From the NCBI RefSeq assembly GCF_014200505.1, contig NZ_JACHBX010000001.1, positions 1,240,001 to 1,304,000 of the forward strand: 64,000 nt of DNA, in the 5' to 3' direction. Numbering within the stretch: the stretch's first letter is position 1; each line of letters begins with the position of its first letter. A model generated the notes under the pieces. That model saw nothing but the letters and a program-made list of their open reading frames with translations, searched no databases and was not told the DNA's origin. Of the stretch, positions 57,265-64,000 are shown piece by piece. The stretch comes from Massilia aurea. Its GTDB lineage: Bacteria > Pseudomonadota > Gammaproteobacteria > Burkholderiales > Burkholderiaceae_D. The translations under genes and the position numbers were made by a program.

Positions 57265-58740
57265 ATGCACTATGTGTCCACCCGCGCGACGAGCGCGTCC
57301 GCAGCACGCAATCCCGAGAACTTCTGTGACATTCTGCTCGGCGGCCTCGCCCCGGACGGCGGCCTGTACCTGCCAGCCGAGTACCCGCAGGTCACGAGCG
57401 CCGAGCTCGACGCGTGGCGCACGCTGTCGTACGCCGACCTGGCCTTCGAGATCCTGCGCAAGTTTGCTACTGACATCCCGGACGCCGACCTCAAGGCCAT
57501 CACGACGCGCACCTACACGCCCGCCGTGTATTGCAACGCCCGTGCCGGCGAGTCCGCCGCCGAGATCACCCCGCTGCGCGTGCTGGAAGACGGCCGCAAT
57601 GGCAAGCTGATCCTTCAGGCGCTGTCGAACGGCCCGACGCTGGCGTTCAAGGACATGGCGATGCAGTTGCTCGGCAACCTGTTCGAGTATGCGCTGGCCA
57701 AGAACAGCGATGAACTGAACATCTTCGGCGCGACCTCGGGCGACACCGGCAGCGCAGCCGAATACGCGATGCGCGGCAAGAAGGGTGTGCGTGTGTTCAT
57801 GCTGTCGCCGCACGGGCGCATGAGCGCATTCCAGACCGCGCAGATGTTCAGCCTGCAAGACCCGAACATCTTCAATATCGCCGTCAAGGGCAACTTTGAC
57901 GATTGCCAGGACCTGGTCAAGGCGGTCTCGAACGACCTGACGTTCAAGGCGCGCCAGAAGATCGGCACCGTCAATTCGATCAACTGGGCCCGTGTCGTGG
58001 CCCAGGTCGTGTATTACTTCCGCGGCTACCTGGCCGCGACCACGAGCAACGACCAGAAAGTCTCGTTCACGGTTCCGTCGGGTAACTTCGGCAATATTTG
58101 CGCCGGCCACATCGCCCGCATGATGGGCCTGCCGATCGACAAGCTGGTGGCTGCCACCAACGAAAACGACGTGCTCGACGAATTCTTCCGCACCGGCGTG
58201 TACCGCGTGCGCAAGGCGGCCGAGACGTTCCACACGAGCAGCCCGTCGATGGATATTTCGAAGGCGTCGAACTTCGAGCGCTTCGTGTATGACCTGGTCG
58301 GGCGCGACGCCGAGCGTACGCACGCCTTGTTCCGCAAGGTCGACACGCATGGCGGCTTCGACCTGTCCGGCAAGCCGGGCAGCGATGGCGACGAATTCAA
58401 GCAGGTAGCGCGCTTCGGCTTCGCCTCGGGCCGCTCGACGCACAACGACCGCCTGGACACAATCCGCGACGTGGCCGACGACTACGACATCACCATCGAC
58501 ACCCACACCGCCGACGGCATCAAGGTCGCGCGCGAGCACATGGCGCCGCGCGTGCCGATGATCGTGCTCGAGACGGCGCTGGCCGCCAAGTTCAACGAGA
58601 CGATCCTCGAAGCGCTGGGCACCGATGCCGAGCGTCCGGCCGGCTTCGACGACATCGAGGCGTTGCCGCAGCGCTACGTCGTGATGCCTGCAGACGTCGC
58701 GCAAATGAAGGCGTACATCGCCGACCACACGGGGCTGTAG
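57265..58740 (+). CDS. thrC: Threonine synthase
   Basis: Last step of threonine synthesis: O-phosphohomoserine to threonine. 491-residue PLP enzyme of the long bacterial/fungal type, beginning MHYVSTRATSA. PLP lysine is K129 in PTLAFKDMAMQ; the phosphate loop is FGATSGDTGSAAEYA; TVPSGNFGNICAGHIARMMG follows. All motifs are intact. In relatives homoserine dehydrogenase (hom) often lies directly upstream; here a terminator and the IS do. The moeA gene follows after one base, so thrC-moeA-moaD form an operon. Confidence 0.97.
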   Translation: MHYVSTRATSASAARNPENFCDILLGGLAPDGGLYLPAEYPQVTSAELDAWRTLSYADLAFEILRKFATDIPDADLKAITTRTYTPAVYCNARAGESAAEITPLRVLEDGRNGKLILQALSNGPTLAFKDMAMQLLGNLFEYALAKNSDELNIFGATSGDTGSAAEYAMRGKKGVRVFMLSPHGRMSAFQTAQMFSLQDPNIFNIAVKGNFDDCQDLVKAVSNDLTFKARQKIGTVNSINWARVVAQVVYYFRGYLAATTSNDQKVSFTVPSGNFGNICAGHIARMMGLPIDKLVAATNENDVLDEFFRTGVYRVRKAAETFHTSSPSMDISKASNFERFVYDLVGRDAERTHALFRKVDTHGGFDLSGKPGSDGDEFKQVARFGFASGRSTHNDRLDTIRDVADDYDITIDTHTADGIKVAREHMAPRVPMIVLETALAAKFNETILEALGTDAERPAGFDDIEALPQRYVVMPADVAQMKAYIADHTGL

Positions 58741-58741
58741 C

Positions 58742-60001
58742 ATGAACGCACCAGGACAACGACCGCCGATGCTGACGGTGCGCGAGGCGCTGGACGTGCT
58801 GCTCGCCGCCGCGCGTCCCGTGACGGACATCGAAACGATCCCCACGCTGGACGCCAACGGCCGCGTGCTGGCAGAAGACCAGCTGGCCACCATCGACGTG
58901 CCATCGGCCGACAACACGCAGATGGATGGCTACGCCGTGCGCGCCGCCGACTGCGCGAGCGGCGAGGCGACGCTGCGCGTGGCCCAGCGCATCCCGGCCG
59001 GCCACGTCGGCCAGCCACTCGAGCCCGGTACGGCAGCGCGCATCTTCACCGGCGCCCTGATTCCGCCGGGCGCCGACGCCGTCGTCATGCAGGAGCAGTG
59101 CGAGGCCGCAGGCGACAATGTGACCGTGCGCCACGCGCCGGCCGACGGCGAGTGGATCCGCCGCAAGGGCGAAGACATCGGCAACGGCAGCGTGATCCTG
59201 ACGGCAGGCACCCGCTTGCGCAGCCAGGAACTGGGCTTGGCTGCCTCGGTGGGCCTGGCGACACTGCCCGTGCACCGGCGCCTGCGCGTGGCCGTGTTCT
59301 TCACCGGCGACGAACTGGCGATGCCGGGCGAAGTGGCGGCGCAGGATCTGGCGCCAGGCGCGATCTACAACTCGAACCGCTTCACGCTGCGCGCGCTGCT
59401 GGAAAACTTCGGCTGCGAGATCACCGACTTCGGCATCGTGCCCGATACGCTGGCCGCGACGCGCGCCACCTTGCGCGATGCCGCGCAGGCACATGACCTG
59501 ATCATCACGTCGGGCGGCGTGTCGGTGGGCGAAGAAGACCATATCAAGCCGGCGGTCGAGGCGGAAGGGCGCCTGTCGATGTGGCAGATCGCCGTCAAGC
59601 CCGGTAAACCGCTGGCGTTTGGCGAGGTGCGCCGCGAGGTAGGGGGCAATGAGGCTGATGCGTTCTTCATTGGCTTGCCCGGCAATCCGGTGTCGAGCTT
59701 CGTTACCTTCCTGCTGTTCGTGCGGCCGTTCCTACTGCGCCTGCAGGGCGTGCGTGGTCCGGTCGAGCCGCGCGGCTATCTGGTGCGCGCCGATTTCGAT
59801 CTGCCCAAGGGCGACCGCCGCAACGAATTCCTGCGCGCGCGCTTCAATGCAGACGGTGGCCTCGAACTGTTTGCGAACCAGGGTTCCGGCGTGCTGACGT
59901 CGACCGTGTGGGGCGATGGCCTGATCGATAACCCGCCGGGCAATGCGATTGCCGCGGGTGACCTGGTGCGCTTCATTCCGTTCGCCGAACTCCAGCATTA
60001 G
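58742..60001 (+). CDS. moeA: Molybdopterin molybdotransferase
   Basis: Inserts molybdate into adenylated molybdopterin to finish the molybdenum cofactor. 419 residues. Early PSADNTQMDGYAVRA, GTAARIFTGALIPPGADAVVMQE, IRRKGEDIGNG, the active-site loop LIITSGGVSVGEEDHIK and IGLPGNPVSSFVTFLLFVRP are all typical. The ATG is one base after the thrC stop (TAGCATG), so it is translationally coupled with thrC, a pairing common in betaproteobacteria. Confidence 0.96.
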   Translation: MNAPGQRPPMLTVREALDVLLAAARPVTDIETIPTLDANGRVLAEDQLATIDVPSADNTQMDGYAVRAADCASGEATLRVAQRIPAGHVGQPLEPGTAARIFTGALIPPGADAVVMQEQCEAAGDNVTVRHAPADGEWIRRKGEDIGNGSVILTAGTRLRSQELGLAASVGLATLPVHRRLRVAVFFTGDELAMPGEVAAQDLAPGAIYNSNRFTLRALLENFGCEITDFGIVPDTLAATRATLRDAAQAHDLIITSGGVSVGEEDHIKPAVEAEGRLSMWQIAVKPGKPLAFGEVRREVGGNEADAFFIGLPGNPVSSFVTFLLFVRPFLLRLQGVRGPVEPRGYLVRADFDLPKGDRRNEFLRARFNADGGLELFANQGSGVLTSTVWGDGLIDNPPGNAIAAGDLVRFIPFAELQH

Positions 60002-60008
60002 GATAGTC

Positions 60009-60266
60009 ATGAAGATCAACGTGAAGTATTTTGCCGCGCTGCGCGAAGCAGTCGGTACGGGGCAGGAACAGCTGGACCTGCCCCCTGATGTGGCGACCGT
60101 GGGCGCCGTGCGTGAACTGCTGCGCGCGCGCGGTGGCGTGTGGGCCGAGGCGCTGGCGCCCGAGCGGGCAGTACGCATGGCCCATCAGCAAGTGATGTGC
60201 GACGGCACCACGCCCGTGGCGGCCGGCGCCGAAGTGGCGTTCTTCCCGCCCGTGACAGGCGGGTAA
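60009..60266 (+). CDS. moaD: Molybdopterin synthase small subunit (sulfur carrier)
   Basis: 85-residue ubiquitin-like sulfur carrier. Starts MKINVKYFAALREAVG and ends FFPPVTGG; the terminal Gly-Gly is thiocarboxylated and donates sulfur to precursor Z together with MoaE. It starts 7 bases after moeA. The moaE gene, usually next, is absent: a convergent TRAP gene follows, so MoaE must be encoded elsewhere. Confidence 0.94.
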   Translation: MKINVKYFAALREAVGTGQEQLDLPPDVATVGAVRELLRARGGVWAEALAPERAVRMAHQQVMCDGTTPVAAGAEVAFFPPVTGG

Positions 60267-60280
60267 GCTCTTCCGCTCGA

Positions 60281-61321
60281 CTAGATCGCGGCGATCGACT
60301 GCTCGGCCAGCGCCATCAGTTTGGCGCAATTGCTGTTGCGGGCCGCGAAATCCTTCCACGCCGTATTGCGCGCGACTTCCTGCCAGCCGCGCAGCGCGTC
60401 GGGATTCAAGTCGACCACGCGCGCGCCAACGCCGCGGTACACGGTGGCGACTTCGGCATCGTCCATGCGCGCCGAATTCATCGCGAACTTTTCCAGATCG
60501 GCACCCACCGTCATCACCGCCTGCTGCTGCGCCTTGGTCAGGCGCTCGAACACGCTGCGCGACATCAGTAGTGGCTCGAACATGAACCAGTACGAGCCGG
60601 CGCGCGCCGTCGTCAGCGAACGGGCGGTTTCTTGCAGGCGGAACGAGATCAGCGACGTCGATGACGTCAGCGCCGCATCGAGCGCGCCGCTGCGCAGGGC
60701 ATTGTAGATTTCATTGGATGGCATGTTGACCACCGTGGCGCCGGCGTTCTGCAGCAGCATGTCCATCTCGCGCGAGCCGCCGCGTACTTTCAGGCCGCGC
60801 GCGTCTTCCGGGGCGATGATCGGGTCGCCGCGCGACGCGACGCCACCCGCCTGCCAGATCCAGCTGACGATGACCAGGCCCTGTTCGCCAAGGATGCGCG
60901 ACAGCTCACGCCCGACCGGTGCGTTGCGCCAGCCATAACCCTGTTCGTAGGATGTGACCAGCGCCGGCATCAGGCCGATATTGGCCTCCGGCGCCTCGGC
61001 GCCCGCGTACGACAGCGGCACCAGTGCCATGTCGAGCTTGCCGCTGCGCAGCGCGCCGAATTGCGCGCCCGGCTGCATCATGGTCGAGTCCGGATAGATC
61101 GAGAACTTCACGCCACCGCGCGTGCGCTTTTCGACCTCGGAAGCGAACATGCGGCACAGGCGATCGCGAAAGTCGCCCCGCGCGATGCTGCCGCCGGGGA
61201 ACTGGTGCGAGATCTTGAGATTGTTGGGCTGGGCCCACGCCGAGCTCATCCAGAGCGGGCTGGTGGCGAGCGCACCGAGTACTGTCCTGCGCGTAGCGAA
61301 CGATTCGATTTCTACCGACAT
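60281..61321 (-). CDS. TRAP transporter solute-binding protein (DctP family)
   Basis: 346 residues; periplasmic receptor for an organic acid or similar. The N-terminus ATRRTVLGALATSPLWMSSAWAQ looks like a Tat-type signal (twin Arg). Family features are LKISHQFPGGSIARGDFRDRL, the SGKLDMALVPLSYAG region and LKVRGGSREMDMLLQNAGAT with the ligand arginine. The second ATG (MSVEIES) was chosen because GGAGG lies 6 bases upstream; the first ATG touches that site. No DctQ or DctM membrane subunits are adjacent. Confidence 0.9.
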   Translation of the reverse strand: MSVEIESFATRRTVLGALATSPLWMSSAWAQPNNLKISHQFPGGSIARGDFRDRLCRMFASEVEKRTRGGVKFSIYPDSTMMQPGAQFGALRSGKLDMALVPLSYAGAEAPEANIGLMPALVTSYEQGYGWRNAPVGRELSRILGEQGLVIVSWIWQAGGVASRGDPIIAPEDARGLKVRGGSREMDMLLQNAGATVVNMPSNEIYNALRSGALDAALTSSTSLISFRLQETARSLTTARAGSYWFMFEPLLMSRSVFERLTKAQQQAVMTVGADLEKFAMNSARMDDAEVATVYRGVGARVVDLNPDALRGWQEVARNTAWKDFAARNSNCAKLMALAEQSIAAI

Positions 61322-61500
61322 ATACATCCTCCAAGATGTTGTAACGGACTGCCGGGCGAATCGTGGCGTGCCTCGTCGGTGCGGGCGTCATCGTTCGCAG
61401 CTGGCCACGACAAGAATATGCCTGCTGCGCGGCATGTCAAGCAGAATATTGCAGATCTGACAAACCGAACATGCTGGAGGAATAGTCTGACGGGTAATCG

Positions 61501-61725
61501 TCAGCGCGCCTGCTCATCCTTGCAGACAGCGCAGGCGATCCCGCGGCTGGCCTGACGCCAGCGCGAGCCGACGAAGATCGCCGCCGCCGCGGCCGACCAG
61601 CCCAGCGTCGCGGGCCAGGTGGCGGCCAGGCTGTCGCCGCGCATCAGGTCGACGGCGGCGAGCAGCAGGAACATGGTGCCGGCGGCCAGCAGGAACTGGC
61701 CGATCCAATAGGTGACAGGGCGCAT
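61501..61725 (-). CDS. Small membrane protein, unknown function
   Basis: 74 residues with two membrane helices (about 5-25 and 38-53) and a Cys-x-x-Cys near the C-terminus (GIACAVCKDEQAR). Not recognised. GGAG precedes the ATG. It starts 13 bases after the alpha/beta hydrolase stop, as last gene of the small XRE operon. Confidence 0.65.
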   Translation of the reverse strand: MRPVTYWIGQFLLAAGTMFLLLAAVDLMRGDSLAATWPATLGWSAAAAAIFVGSRWRQASRGIACAVCKDEQAR

Positions 61726-61738
61726 GGAAAACTCCTTA

Positions 61739-62680
61739 TCAACGACGGTCGAAAAAGCGGCGCAGGATGCCGGCCAGGGCCAGCGGCTGGTCGATCATCA
61801 GGAAGTGCCGGGACGGCGCGATCGGTACCACCTCGACCGAGGGAATGCCCTCGACCAGGCTGCGGTAGTGCGCGACCTTGTCGTCGGCCGTCATGGTGTC
61901 CTGCGCCCCATCGTACTGGTAAAACGGCGCCACCACCAGCACCGGCGCGGTGATCTTTTCCAGGCCCGGACGCAGGTCGAGCGCCAGCGCGTCCGCCACG
62001 TAGGCGCCGACGGCGGCGCGGTCGCTGCGCAGCAGCAGCGGCGTGATGTCGTCGGCCTTGCCGATGTCAAGCACACCCTGGCCGCGCATGTACTGGCGCT
62101 GCTGGGCGGCCCAGGCGTTGGGGTCGGCGACGGCCATCGTGTCGCGCACCCGCTGCGCTGCTTGCGGGCGCTGTGCGGGCGGCATGTTTTCGGTGCCGGG
62201 GAACACCGGCAAGCCATCGAGCGCCACGACGCCGCCGATGCCGTTGCCCAGGTCCTGCGCCACGGCGTAGGCGAGCGTACCGCCCAGGCTGTGGCCGACG
62301 AGGATCGGCTTGTTCAGCTTGCGCTGCGCGATCAATCCTTCCAGTGCGGCGCGCGCGCCTTCGAAGGGTTCGCCAGTGGGCCCGGGACGGCCGTCGAAGC
62401 CGGGCAGCGTCACGACATACAGCGTGAACTCGTCCTTGAACTGGCGGATCACGTCCTGCCACACCCACGGGCCGCTGGCCAGGCCAGGAATCAGGATCAC
62501 CGGGCGGCCCTTGCTGCCATGGCGCTCGACCAGCAGCGCGCCGGATTCGAACGTTTCGGCCGGCTTGATGCTGGCGGCAAAGCGGTTCGCGCTCTGGGTT
62601 GCCGGGGCCGCAGACTGTGCTTGGGCTGCGGCAAAGGGGGCGGCGCCAAGCGCCAGGGTCAACAACAGTGCAGCTTTCAT
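61739..62680 (-). CDS. Exported alpha/beta hydrolase
   Basis: 313 residues with a signal peptide (MKAALLLTLALGAAPFAAAQAQ). Alpha/beta hydrolase core: VILIPGLASGPWVW, nucleophile serine in LVGHSLGGTLAYAV, VVALDGLPVFPG and catalytic His in APSRHFLMIDQP. Substrate unknown. Ribosome site AGGAGA. Its ATG overlaps the XRE regulator stop (ATGA), so the regulator and hydrolase are co-translated. Confidence 0.87.
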   Translation of the reverse strand: MKAALLLTLALGAAPFAAAQAQSAAPATQSANRFAASIKPAETFESGALLVERHGSKGRPVILIPGLASGPWVWQDVIRQFKDEFTLYVVTLPGFDGRPGPTGEPFEGARAALEGLIAQRKLNKPILVGHSLGGTLAYAVAQDLGNGIGGVVALDGLPVFPGTENMPPAQRPQAAQRVRDTMAVADPNAWAAQQRQYMRGQGVLDIGKADDITPLLLRSDRAAVGAYVADALALDLRPGLEKITAPVLVVAPFYQYDGAQDTMTADDKVAHYRSLVEGIPSVEVVPIAPSRHFLMIDQPLALAGILRRFFDRR

Positions 62681-62880
62681 GCGGTCTCCTGATCAGGTGT
62701 GAAGATGGCTTCGACCGGCAGGCCGAACAGCCGGGAAATGGCAAAGGCAAGGGGCAGGCTGGGATCGTAACGGCCCGTTTCGATTGCGTTGACGCTCTGG
62801 CGCGAGACATCCAGGCGCTCAGCCAGGTCGGCCTGGCTCCAGCCCTGCGTGGCGCGCAGTTCGCGGATACGGTTTTTCAT
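62677..62880 (-). CDS. Small XRE-family regulator
   Basis: 67 residues that are essentially one helix-turn-helix: MKNRIRELRATQGWSQADLA, then ERLDVSRQSVNAIETGRYDP and a C-terminal FGLPVEAIFTPD. This is the small autoregulator type often paired with a membrane-protein gene. It overlaps both neighbours by four bases. Twin near-identical operators cover the operon promoter, so it probably represses its own operon. Confidence 0.92.
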   Translation of the reverse strand: MKNRIRELRATQGWSQADLAERLDVSRQSVNAIETGRYDPSLPLAFAISRLFGLPVEAIFTPDQETA

Positions 62881-63287
62881 CGCGTCTGCAGCTTCTCGTG
62901 CACCGAGCGTACCAGGCAGACGAGCATGGTCGCGCCACACAGCACCATCCAGACCGAGAACATCGACATGCGCGGATAGCCGGCGGTTTCAAGGAAGCCG
63001 TAGCTGAAGGTGAGGCCGGCGGTCAGGCCGGCGGCCAGCGCGAATGATTCGAGCAGAAATCTGCGCAGGTATTCGTCGACGCGGCCCAGATGACGCGCGA
63101 TCGCCCACAGCGCCAGGCAGAAGCCGATCATCGGCGAGAGCAGCACCAGGAGGCGCAGCAGGCCATCGTCCATCGGCCTGCCGAAGCGGATGGAGGCCAT
63201 CAGCAGGACGGCATAGACCAGGAATGCGCCGGCCATCTCGCGCAGGTACGCCGTGTGAACCCGCTTCTCGTGTTTGCTCGCAGCCAT
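62877..63287 (-). CDS. Membrane protein of the XRE operon
   Basis: 136 residues with four membrane helices (about 18-34, 44-65, 81-98 and 107-125). Not assigned to a named family with certainty; such proteins commonly precede a small XRE regulator. First gene of the operon, with an AGAGAGG ribosome site and the twin-operator promoter about 40 bases upstream. Confidence 0.78.
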   Translation of the reverse strand: MAASKHEKRVHTAYLREMAGAFLVYAVLLMASIRFGRPMDDGLLRLLVLLSPMIGFCLALWAIARHLGRVDEYLRRFLLESFALAAGLTAGLTFSYGFLETAGYPRMSMFSVWMVLCGATMLVCLVRSVHEKLQTR

Positions 63288-63306
63288 CTGGTGCCTCTCT
63301 TGGTTA

Positions 63307-63325
63307 GTAAAGGATGCTTTACATC
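63307..63325. promoter_or_regulatory. XRE operator 1
   Basis: GTAAAGGATGCTTTACATC; the core GTAAAG-N4-CTTTAC is itself a palindrome. Covers the -10 region of the minus-strand promoter. Confidence 0.72.
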
Positions 63326-63351
63326 GTAGGCCCGTTATTTTGTGATGTCAA
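63323..63351 (-). promoter_or_regulatory. Promoter of the XRE operon
   Basis: On the minus strand TTGACA and TACGAT are 17 bp apart, a strong sigma-70 match, about 35 bases before the first ATG of the operon. Confidence 0.75.
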
Positions 63352-63362
63352 GCATCCTTTAC
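63344..63362. promoter_or_regulatory. XRE operator 2
   Basis: Same 19-bp sequence as operator 1 in inverted orientation with one mismatch (minus strand GTAAAGGATGCTTGACATC). Covers the -35 box; the mismatch creates the TTGACA. Confidence 0.72.
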
Positions 63363-63423
63363 AGCGTTTTTTGGGGCGGGAAACCGACTACAATGCGGGT
63401 CCTGCTTTTTCTCGTTCGTCATC

Positions 63424-64000
63424 ATGACCCAGCCCGCCAATTCTGCCGTTTCGCCCCGTGTCGTCGTGATCGGCGGCGGTCCTGCGGGCCTGATGGCGGC
63501 CGAGACGCTGGCCGCAGCGGGCGTGCAGGTCGACGTTTACGACGCGATGGCTAGCGTCGGCCGCAAGTTTCTGCTGGCCGGGAAGGGCGGTATGAATATC
63601 ACGCACTCGGAACCGTATGCCGACTTCGTGCAGCGCTACCGCGACCGCCAGGTGCACGTGAATGGCTGGCTCGAACGTTTCGATGCCGACGCCGTGCGTG
63701 CCTGGATCCACGATCTCGGCATCGAGACCTTCGTCGGCACGTCGGGCCGTGTGTTCCCGCTCGAGATGAAGGCGGCGCCGCTGCTGCGCGCGTGGTTGCA
63801 CCGCCTGAAGGAAAGCGGCGTACGCTTTCACATGCGCCAGCGCTGGCTCGGCTGGCAGGATGGTCAGCTGCGCTTTGCCACGCCGGATGGCGAACGGCTG
63901 GTCGAGGCCGACGCGACGATCCTGGCGCTGGGCGGCGCGAGCTGGGCGCGTCTGGGCTCGGACGGCGCCTGGGTGCCACTGCTGCGCGAGCGCGGTGTCG
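63424..64000 (+). CDS. FAD-dependent oxidoreductase, HI0933/BaiN-like (5' part)
   Basis: 192 visible residues, cut by the window end. Starts MTQPANSAVSPRVVVIGGGPAGLMAAETLA, a GxGxxG dinucleotide-binding fold, then MASVGRKFLLAGKGGMNITH, the signature of the HI0933-like flavoprotein family, and a second FAD contact ATILALGGASWARLGSDG. Function in this family is poorly known. It is divergent from the XRE operon, and operator 2 lies about 60 bases upstream of its start, so it could share that control. Confidence 0.9.
   Translation, partial: MTQPANSAVSPRVVVIGGGPAGLMAAETLAAAGVQVDVYDAMASVGRKFLLAGKGGMNITHSEPYADFVQRYRDRQVHVNGWLERFDADAVRAWIHDLGIETFVGTSGRVFPLEMKAAPLLRAWLHRLKESGVRFHMRQRWLGWQDGQLRFATPDGERLVEADATILALGGASWARLGSDGAWVPLLRERGV

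Noticed and set aside
60267-60280. Remnant of moaE after moaD
   Set aside because: Only 14 bases separate moaD from the convergent TRAP gene; no moaE-like sequence is present.

Overview
The window is GC-rich, densely coded bacterial chromosome, most likely from a betaproteobacterium of the order Burkholderiales, family Oxalobacteraceae (Massilia/Telluria-like). This is inference from gene content and order: gloB-methyltransferase-rnhA-dnaQ, wrbA-DUF2069-FAD oxidoreductase, a short-chain-type threonine dehydrogenase as in Cupriavidus, two cyanophycin synthetase paralogues, and many c-di-GMP and chemotaxis proteins. No phage, plasmid or CRISPR signal was seen. The only clear mobile element is one intact IS1595-family insertion sequence.

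Layout. 1-12.6 kb is almost all minus strand: thyA (3' end cut by the window), threonine aldolase, a chemoreceptor, then a tightly packed run (wrbA, DUF2069, FAD oxidoreductase, DUF4124 protein, FtsX-type permease, CrtC/AttH-like lipocalin, ABC exporter). 12.6-24.5 kb mixes a YihY membrane protein, hydrolase, CBS protein, aroC, upp and a cold-shock gene with signalling genes (REC-GGDEF-EAL, HDOD, PAS-GGDEF-EAL, Hpt). 24.5-30.5 kb holds a LysR regulator divergent from malate synthase, the gloB/rnhA/dnaQ block and two tandem tRNA-Val(CAC) genes. 30.7-37.3 kb has an MHYT hybrid kinase, a TPR-GGDEF protein, an amino-acid permease and a nicotinamidase.

37.4-46.4 kb is a cyanophycin locus: a haem-oxygenase-like iron enzyme followed by one cyanophycin synthetase on the plus strand, and a minus-strand operon iaaA-cphB-cphA with a second synthetase. 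The two synthetase genes converge on a block of REP-like inverted repeats. The set can make cyanophycin (arginine/aspartate storage polymer), cut it to beta-Asp-Arg dipeptides and split those to free amino acids. 46.6-51.6 kb carries an Hsp70-like protein, an exonuclease, a Sel1-repeat protein and a secreted prolyl oligopeptidase.

51.7-60.3 kb is centred on threonine and serine: an XRE-cupin regulator divergent from kbl-tdh-sdaA, an IS1595 element inserted just after sdaA (8-bp target duplication), then thrC-moeA-moaD. 60.3-64 kb has a lone TRAP binding protein, a small autoregulated-looking XRE operon with twin operators over its promoter, and the start of a flavoprotein gene that runs off the window.
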